Source of the DNA: a bacterium
Lineage (GTDB): Bacteria > Sumerlaeota > Sumerlaeia > MVZB01
DNA length: 7,457 nucleotides
Reading direction: 5' to 3'
Assembly: GCA_023480605.1 (NCBI GenBank)
Contig: JAMCWS010000076.1
Coordinates: 1 to 7,457 of the forward strand
The notes under the pieces were generated by a model that was not told the DNA's origin, did not search any database, and worked only from the letters and a program-made list of their open reading frames with translations. The position numbers were made by a program, and so were the translations under genes. This document shows positions 1 to 6,000 of this stretch, piece after piece; positions within the stretch are counted from its first letter, which is position 1, and every line of letters starts with the position of its first letter.

Positions 1-1296
1 ATCGACCAGGCCAGCCTCATGGCGGAATCGGTGCGCCTGGGCGGCGGCTTCCGGCCCGACCTGCTGGCGGCGATGAAGGGGCTCCGGCCGCCCGTCATCC
101 GCTGGCCCGGCGGGTGCTACGCCGAGCGTTACCGCTGGAAGAACGGCATCGGTTCCCAGGCGCGGCGCGGCAAGTTCCCCATCACGATCTGGGACGACGA
201 CGACGTCAATTCGCTGGGCACCGATGAGTTCATCGCGCTTTGCCGGCGGCTCGGGGCCGAACCCCTCATCGTCATCAACGCCGGCCGCCACGATCCCGAA
301 ACGCCGCGCGCCGCCTACGTGCGCGAGGCTTGCGACTGGCTCGAATACTGCAATGGCCCGGCGGACTCGACCTGGGGCCGCGTGCGGGCGAAAAACGGCC
401 ACCCCGAGCCATACGGCGTTACGCTGTGGGAGATCGACAACGAAACCTGGCCGGTCGGGGCCGACGAATATTGCCGGATCGTCAAGGAGTTCGTGCCGGC
501 GCTGAAGGCGGTCGATCCGTCGATAAAGATCGCCGTCTGCGGCAGCGGCGGATTCGACAACGGGCGGCCCTCGAACGGCTGGAACGCGGTGGTGATCCGC
601 GAGTGCGCCGCGCTGGCCGGCTACCTCAGCATTCATCATTACGAAGACCCACGCCGCTTCGCCGATGGGCCGCGCGATTACGAAGCGTTTTTCCACCAGG
701 TCGAGGCTCTGATCAAGACTTCGGCCAATCCCGACCTGAAAATCTACGTCTCGGAATGGAACGCCCAGAGCACCGATTGGCGCACGGGGCTTTACTGCGG
801 CGGCCTGCTCAACGGTTTCGAGCGCTGCGGGGGATTCGTGGGCATGGCCGCCCCGGCCCTGTTCCTGCGTCACGTTTCGGCGTCGAACTGGGACAACGCC
901 TTCATCAACTTCGACCAGAAGGGCTGGTTTCCGGCGCCCAACTACGTCGTCATGAAGCTATGGCATGACCATTACGCTCCCCTGCGCGTCGCGCTCGAGG
1001 GCGACGAAGGACCGCTCAACGCGGTGGCCACGCGCAGCGAGGATGGGCAAACGGTGTGCCTCAAGGCTGTCAATCCGTCCGAAGAGGCCGTCGAGGTGTC
1101 GGTGATCCTTGTCGGGAACGACAAGCCCCGCGCGGCCGAAATGCAATTGGTGGCGCCCGGCTCGCCCATGGCCCGCAATACGCTCGATGCGCCCGAGGCG
1201 GTGAGGCCCGAGGCGGCCGCCGTCCGGCTCGATGGCGGCCGCGCGCATTTCATGATGCCGCCGCTGTCGGCGGGCGTGGTCGTTCTGAAGAGATAG
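1..1296 (+). CDS. GH51 alpha-L-arabinofuranosidase, 5'-truncated by the window edge
   Basis: Predicted retaining glycosidase that removes terminal alpha-L-arabinofuranosyl units from arabinan, arabinoxylan or pectin side chains. The frame is open from base 1, and the first in-frame ATG (base 19) falls inside the conserved barrel, so the true start is upstream. Counting from that Met, the GH51 signature RWPGGCYAERYRW is at residues 28-40, the putative acid/base Glu142 lies in WEIDNETW (137-144), the putative nucleophile Glu246 lies in VSEWNAQ (244-250), and IHHYED is at 205-210. Residues about 335-425 match the C-terminal beta-sandwich of the family, including ARNTLDAPEAVRPE (about 385-398) and an ending typical of that domain. 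Roughly 40 or more N-terminal residues are missing, so it cannot be said whether a signal peptide is present. The acid/base motif has Asp before the Asn where GH51 enzymes usually have Gly. The family assignment is strong; substrate is inferred. Confidence 0.9.
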   Translation: MDQASLMAESVRLGGGFRPDLLAAMKGLRPPVIRWPGGCYAERYRWKNGIGSQARRGKFPITIWDDDDVNSLGTDEFIALCRRLGAEPLIVINAGRHDPETPRAAYVREACDWLEYCNGPADSTWGRVRAKNGHPEPYGVTLWEIDNETWPVGADEYCRIVKEFVPALKAVDPSIKIAVCGSGGFDNGRPSNGWNAVVIRECAALAGYLSIHHYEDPRRFADGPRDYEAFFHQVEALIKTSANPDLKIYVSEWNAQSTDWRTGLYCGGLLNGFERCGGFVGMAAPALFLRHVSASNWDNAFINFDQKGWFPAPNYVVMKLWHDHYAPLRVALEGDEGPLNAVATRSEDGQTVCLKAVNPSEEAVEVSVILVGNDKPRAAEMQLVAPGSPMARNTLDAPEAVRPEAAAVRLDGGRAHFMMPPLSAGVVVLKR

Positions 1297-1305
1297 TCCG
1301 GCCGC

Positions 1306-1352
1306 GCAATCGCCGGCTTCTCGCCGCGCGAGCGCCGGCCATGTTCGATTGC
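1306..1352 (+). other. Two-tier inverted repeat between the arabinofuranosidase and SGNH-like genes
   Basis: An inner hairpin pairs GCCGGC (1312-1317) with GCCGGC (1334-1339) and CTCGC (1320-1324) with GCGAG (1328-1332) around a 3-base loop, with a small TT/C internal loop. An outer arm, GCAATC (1306-1311), abuts the inner stem and pairs with GATTGC (1347-1352), leaving a 7-base bulge on the right side. In total 17 base pairs are possible. No T-tract follows, so it is not a classical intrinsic terminator. It could be a transcription terminator of another kind, an mRNA processing or stability element, or chance in GC-rich DNA. Confidence 0.35.
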
Positions 1353-1397
1353 TCGGAGCCGCCGCCGGTTCGACGGCCACGGTATCCTATCACGATC

Positions 1398-1403
1398 GAG
1401 GAG
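1398..1403 (+). promoter_or_regulatory. Ribosome binding site GAGGAG for the SGNH-like gene
   Basis: GAGGAG lies 8 bases upstream of the ATG at 1412. This decides the start: the same frame is open further upstream to a TTG at 1349, but those 21 codons do not resemble a signal peptide. The sequence from 1412 begins with a basic N-region followed directly by a hydrophobic segment. Confidence 0.75.
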
Positions 1404-1411
1404 TTGACATT

Positions 1412-2350
1412 ATGATGAGCGGGATCCAATTCGGAAAGCGGGCCGCATGGGCGGTGCTGATCTTATTACTGTCGGTCGGCGTCTTGCCGGCCGGTAATGC
1501 GCCGGGGGCCGCGCCCGCGCAAAGCGATGGTTTGGCCGCGCCCGTTGCCCGCGGGCAGCGGGTCTTCACCTGCGGTCACAGCTTCCACGTTTTTGTGTAT
1601 CACCTCATCGACGAGATGGCCAAATCCGCCGGTTACGCCGATCACCAATCCGTGGGCACATCGCGGATTGGCGGTTCGCGCGTCATTCAACATTGGGACG
1701 TGCCGGAGGAGAAGAACGAGGCCAAGGCGGCCCTTCGCGCCGGCAAAGTCGACGTGCTGACGCTTTCGCCCATCTGGCTGCCCGACGAGGGAATCGAAAA
1801 CTTCGCCCGACTCGGCCTCGAGCACAATCCAAATATTCGGATTACGGTCCAGGAATTCTGGCTGCCCAACGACACCTACGAACCGATTTATCCGCTTGAT
1901 GTGCGCAAGAAGGTTGATCACGACGCCACCGACATCGCCGAGTTGCGGAAGCAGCACGCGCGGTATTTCCGCGACATGGAGGATTACGTGCGCGGCATCA
2001 ACAAGCGCCTTGGCAAAAATGCGGTGCTGATCGTGCCGGTCGCCCAGGCGGCGCTGGAATTGCGCGAGAAAATAGTCGCCGGCCAGGCCCCCGGGTTGAA
2101 AAAGCAGTGGGATCTCTTCCGCGACTCCTGGGGGCACCCCACGGCGCCGTTGCAGGTGCTGGCGGGCTATTGCCATTACGCGGTGATTTACCGCCGCAGT
2201 CCCGTGGGCCTGCCCATACCCCCCGAACTGGCGAAGGCCAACAACCCCGATTGGGACGCCAGGCTGAACCGGCTGTTGCAGGAACTGGCCTGGGACGCGG
2301 TCACGCGTCATCCGCTCGGCGGCGTCAGGGCCGCCCCGCCGGCGGAATGA
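1412..2350 (+). CDS. Secreted SGNH/GDSL-hydrolase-like protein
   Basis: A 312-residue exported protein. Residues 1-36 form a Sec signal peptide: GKR at 8-10, hydrophobic AAWAVLILLLSVGVL at 11-25, likely cleavage near APA-Q (34-37). The mature part opens with VFTCGHSFH (51-59), which fits block I of SGNH hydrolases with GHS replacing GDS and Ser57 as candidate nucleophile. IGGSR (86-90) may supply the block II Gly. The stretch from D238 through GHP (241-243) to YCHYAVIYRRSPVGL (253-267) resembles the Asp/His block of DUF4886-like SGNH proteins, which makes D238 and H242 candidate partners. I could not place a clear block III Asn. Proteins of this style, to my recollection, occur in planctomycetes as secreted hypothetical proteins. 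Placement after an arabinofuranosidase suggests a carbohydrate (acetyl) esterase, but activity and substrate are inferred. The second Met (1415) is an equally possible start. Confidence 0.78.
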   Translation: MMSGIQFGKRAAWAVLILLLSVGVLPAGNAPGAAPAQSDGLAAPVARGQRVFTCGHSFHVFVYHLIDEMAKSAGYADHQSVGTSRIGGSRVIQHWDVPEEKNEAKAALRAGKVDVLTLSPIWLPDEGIENFARLGLEHNPNIRITVQEFWLPNDTYEPIYPLDVRKKVDHDATDIAELRKQHARYFRDMEDYVRGINKRLGKNAVLIVPVAQAALELREKIVAGQAPGLKKQWDLFRDSWGHPTAPLQVLAGYCHYAVIYRRSPVGLPIPPELAKANNPDWDARLNRLLQELAWDAVTRHPLGGVRAAPPAE

Positions 2351-2452
2351 ACAATTCCGCGTTGGGGCCGATGGTCGATGAGGATAATGATCTTGTCGTT
2401 AAGCCATCGCCCGCCGGGTGAGGCATTTCCACGCTCTTATTCGATTCGCCGG
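2351..2452. other. Short convergent intergenic region, no terminator recognised
   Basis: This 102-base gap separates the 3' ends of the SGNH-like gene (+) and the zinc-ribbon gene (-). The only inverted repeat I found is six bases (CGATGG at 2369-2374, CCATCG at 2404-2409) with a 29-base spacer and no T-run, too weak to call a terminator. Confidence 0.5.
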
Positions 2453-2800
2453 TCAGTCGAGGGAATCACCGAAATAGGTCCGGTGCGCCTTGCAACGGCA
2501 TTTCTTGTCCCATGGCCGTGAACACCGCCGGATAAGGGCTACCTTTTCATCACCCTCCGTCTTGGATACCGGTCCCTGCACGGAAACCTCTTCCTCGCCC
2601 AGAAATCGGTCGTGGCATACTTCGACGGTGTATACTCCGCACTCGGCGCAGTAGTAGTATGTTTCGATGTATTCATCCCCCATGATGCTGCCGCTGATCG
2701 ATGCCATTCGATCCTGCGCGTCTTGTCCGGCAAATTCTTTCCCACATTTGGAACAGGAAAACATGGTCGATGCCCGGATAACCTTTCCGACCGGACTCAT
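2453..2800 (-). CDS. Small Cys-rich zinc-ribbon-like protein of unknown function
   Basis: A 115-residue protein with no signal peptide or membrane segment, so probably cytoplasmic. Its spaced Cys pairs look like metal ligands: C16-x2-C19 and C51-x2-C54 would form one zinc ribbon, and C93, C101, C103 and H106 could form a second site. C62-H63 is a further possible ligand. Between them lie SISGSIMGDEYIETYYYC (34-51) and an acidic stretch GEEEVSVQGPVSKTEGDEK (68-86). The density of Cys, Trp and Tyr and the ordered spacing argue strongly that this is a real gene and not an antisense artefact; no other frame here looks coding. The start at 2800 has GGAG 11 bases upstream; the alternative Met13 (codon 2764-2762) lies just before the first CxxC but has no visible ribosome site. 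It reads convergent to the SGNH-like gene and divergent from the giant secreted protein, so it is probably transcribed alone. I do not recognise a named family; function unknown. Confidence 0.75.
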   Translation of the reverse strand: MSPVGKVIRASTMFSCSKCGKEFAGQDAQDRMASISGSIMGDEYIETYYYCAECGVYTVEVCHDRFLGEEEVSVQGPVSKTEGDEKVALIRRCSRPWDKKCRCKAHRTYFGDSLD

Positions 2801-2811
2801 CGTATTCTGAA

Positions 2812-2815
2812 CTCC
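2812..2815 (-). promoter_or_regulatory. Possible ribosome binding site (GGAG) for the zinc-ribbon gene
   Basis: Read on the minus strand, GGAG lies 11 bases before the ATG whose first base is 2800. The spacing is slightly long, but no comparable site precedes the alternative internal Met, so it favours the longer start. Confidence 0.4.
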
Positions 2816-3015
2816 GATTAGTAATCACGATGGCGCCGATGCCGGTGAATTGCAATGAATATGATGTCAACGAAATGGCCGCGGGCGCATCCCGCATGGA
2901 GGCTTGAGTCCTTATCGTGCTTGCTTTGGAACCATTGAAGTGGAATGATTCAAGTGAAATCAGGAATTAGTCTTTCGGGAAACAACGGTTTGTTCCGATC
3001 GTCCGTCGCGTGGGC

Positions 3016-3020
3016 GGGAG
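3016..3020 (+). promoter_or_regulatory. Ribosome binding site GGGAG for the giant secreted protein
   Basis: GGGAG lies 9 bases before the ATG at 3030, and a run of eight A (3023-3030) fills the spacer and includes the A of the start codon. An unstructured A-rich spacer fits efficient initiation. The ATG is followed by a clear signal peptide, which confirms the start. Confidence 0.75.
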
Positions 3021-3029
3021 ACAAAAAAA

Positions 3030-6000
3030 ATGGCGAAACGTTTCTCTCGAATCGTTTTGCCGTCGGCCGCGATCATGTGGGCGGCCGTGGCGCTCGGATC
3101 GGGCGCGGCCGAAAGAACGGTGACCGTGCCCGGCGATTACGCCACGATCGTCGCAGCCGTCTTCGCTCTGCAACCCGACGGCGGCACGATTCGCCTGGCC
3201 GGCGGACCTTACGCCGAAATGGTGGGAAAATACTACCAGATCCCCGCGTCATGGAATGCCGGCGCCCGGCTCACCATCGAAGGCGGCGGGGCGATCTGGC
3301 GCGGTGGTGCCGGCGGCACGGGTTTCGATCAGTGCCTGAGTTGCGTGAATTGGACCGGACTGGGCGGCTTGACGCTGCGTGAAATCGAATTCCAAAGCGT
3401 CGTGGGAGTGGGTTTCGACGCGCCCCAGGAATTCCTGCTCGTCGTCGATAACTGCACCTTCCGTTCCGGCTCCCTGATGGCCTCGCTGAGCACCAATCGC
3501 CTTTCCGACGTGCGCGTGAAGAACTGCCGTTTTGTCTACCCGGATTACCGGTACGGCGTGCTGACGTTTTCCAACTTCACCCGCATGTCGATGACGGGCT
3601 GCGAATACAATCTGCAGCCCGCCTATCCTTACGATCCCTCCTGGCTCGTATATTTCAACAGCACGCCCCAGAACCGCGTCGGCGGCATCTGCCGCATGGA
3701 ATTCGCCGGCAATCGGCTCGACCTCGGAGGGGCGGCCCCGATCCGGCGCTACGTCGAGTTGGCCGGCCGGATGGATGATATGGCGCTGGTCGGCAACGAC
3801 ATGCCGGGCGGCTACATCTGGCTCCGCGAACTGGATCGGGAAGGCCGGATACGCGTTCTTGGTAACCGGTTCGGTTCGTTTCTAACTGATTGGTGGCGAG
3901 CCGGGGGCGGCGGCTGGGACATGGAAGTTCGCGATAACATCTTTCGCGTGGAACGGGAGGATTGCAGTTTCTTCGACGTGGTCATGCCCCGCCGCCTTCA
4001 CGTCGCCAACAACGACTTTCTGCCGGGAGGATATTGGGCCATGCTCGGGCAACTCACCTGCTATGCCGACCCGGCCAAAGTTTACTTCCACAACAACAAC
4101 TTGCCAAACGGCCTGCAGAGCTACGTCACCGGCCCGATCGACCTGACCAATAATTATTGGGGACCTGAGGGACCGAGCTACAAAATCTACACCTACGAAT
4201 CGATGCTGCCGCGGTTCAATACGAATCCATATCTATCCTCCCCCGCGGCGGTCGGCACGGGCGGCTACCTGGGTTTCGACAGTTCCCAGGGCGCCGCGGC
4301 CTATCGCGTCGATCTGCGCGTCAGTCCCGATGAAGGCCGGCCGCCGATCGACCTGAAGGTCTACGCGCATGTGAGCGGCGGCAACGTTCCATATCGTTAC
4401 GAATGGCTGGTGGACGGCCAATTATTCCGCACCGACGTCGCCTCCGATTCCACAAGCTGGATCGACCGGCACATCCCCCGGGTCGAAACGCACAATGTGC
4501 GCGTCATCGTGACCGACCAACGCGGCTATGTGGCCAGCGATTCGCTTCTGCTGGACTACGAATCCGAAACGGGCACGCTTTGGGGTTTCGTGCGTGACGC
4601 CGACCTGGGCGAACCGCTGCCCGGCGCGCAGGTCTCGCTCACCGACGACGAGGGGCGTCAGCTCGGATCCTGCGCCGCCGATACGCTGGGCATCTACGAG
4701 TTTCGCAAGGTGCGCCTCGGGAAATACACAATGGAAGCCTCCGCGCCCCAATACGAGAGCACCTCCCAGATCCTGACCCTGGCCACCGGCGGCCAGCGCC
4801 TCGAGACCGATTTCGCGCTGTCGATCCCGCTGGACGAGAACCGGCGCCGCATCAAGGAAAAACTGATCGCGGAACTGAAAAAATTCCCCGACACCGCCAG
4901 TTGGCTTGATGCCGTCATGGACCATGCCTACGAACAGGTCGAAACACAAGCGGCGTCCTGGGTCGCGGCGCAGACCGAGATGACCGAGGCATTCAAACGG
5001 CTGGAGATGGCCGAATGGGCCGCCAAACAGGCCGGCGCGCAGGCCATGGACCTGGCCGACCAGGCCAGCGGCGCTTACGCCGGTTTCATCGGGCAGGCCA
5101 TCGACATTATCTGCTCGCTCAAGTGGGTCGAGGACTTCCTCAAGGCCCACAGCCCGGCCATTTTCGGATTGCGTGAGAAACTGGTGCGCCGGATCAGTTG
5201 GCTCAGTCAGAACATGGTCTCCAGCACGCTGCGTCTGGTCACCTCGCAACTGACCACCGTTCGGGGCAATCACGTCATTCGCATGTTCATCCGGGCGCAA
5301 CTGGAGGAATGGCTCACGCAGGCGCAAGGCGCCCAAGGCATTACCCTCAGCAACGTGATCGGCAAGGTCATCTATCGCGAATTGCTCAAGGAATACGGCC
5401 AAACCACTTCACGCTGGCTGGAATGGGGACTTGCCCAGGCGCAATCCGGCGGCCCGTATAATCAGGAACTGGACATATCGTCTCAACTGGTCCGCACCGA
5501 CATGGCCGTCATGGCGTCCAAGACGGCCATCGCCCTCAAGGCCGAGGCCAGCATCTCGCTGGTTTCGGACCTGGCGGCGATGTTCAGCACGACGACCGAT
5601 TTCGCTTCCAAGGTCGTGGTTCTCGCGCCCACTTTGCAGCCGCTCGAGCCCGTCCTGAATAAACTCACCCTCTATTTCAAGGCCTGGGAGGGCGGGGTGA
5701 ACCTGTATGTCGCCGGGATGTGCACCGATCGCCTGTTAGGCAAACTCCCCGACGACCTTGGCCGGACGGTCGCCGACAGTTTCGGCTACAGCCCATCGGC
5801 GCCGCTTCCGTTATTAATGAGTCCGGCGGGCGCTCGCTCGCGGTCCGTCGCCAGCGCCACGATGGACATGGAAACACCGACAACGGCGACGGTCAACGCG
5901 GCTCTGGCGCTCTGCCGCAGCCGCGCTCTCGCCGACGACCTGCCGGGTCTGGCCGACGCCGTCGAGAATCAACTGCTGCCGGCGCTGGACGAATTCGACG

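Larger units (their letters stand above)
2801..3029. other. Divergent intergenic region, lower GC, presumed promoters for both flanking genes
   Basis: This 229-base region separates the starts of the zinc-ribbon gene (-) and the giant secreted protein (+), so promoters for both should lie here. It is clearly poorer in GC than the neighbouring coding DNA (a hand count of 2901-2960 gives 25 of 60). A TTGCTT at 2921-2926 with AATGAT at 2944-2949 at 17-base spacing is the nearest match to a sigma-70 promoter on the plus strand, but it is poor (3/6 and 4/6), and I do not assert it. Confidence 0.45.

Noticed and set aside
240..968. A 242-residue Arg-rich plus-strand frame inside the arabinofuranosidase
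   Set aside because: Extreme Arg/Pro/Gly content is the mark of an out-of-frame reading of high-GC DNA; the GH51 frame explains the region.
1349..1411. Upstream extension of the SGNH-like gene to a TTG start
   Set aside because: The added residues are not signal-like, and a strong GAGGAG site sits directly before the ATG at 1412.
1466..2311. A 281-residue minus-strand open frame over the SGNH-like gene
   Set aside because: The plus strand has a ribosome site, a signal peptide and conserved motifs; the antisense frame has none.
2369..2409. CGATGG/CCATCG inverted repeat between convergent genes
   Set aside because: Six base pairs with a 29-base spacer and no T-run is within chance expectation.
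2921..2949. Sigma-70-like promoter TTGCTT-17-AATGAT before the giant gene
   Set aside because: Only 7 of 12 consensus positions match, and the organism's promoter preferences are unknown.
2935..2963. Short inverted repeats (TTGAA/TTCAA, TGATT/AATCA) as an operator
   Set aside because: Arms of five bases in AT-richer DNA are too short to distinguish from chance.
4422..5402. A 326-residue open frame on the minus strand inside the giant protein gene
   Set aside because: It is antisense to a well-supported multidomain coding sequence, has no recognisable domain, and its composition (many Gly, Leu, Val, Asp from complemented GC-rich codons) is typical of shadow frames.
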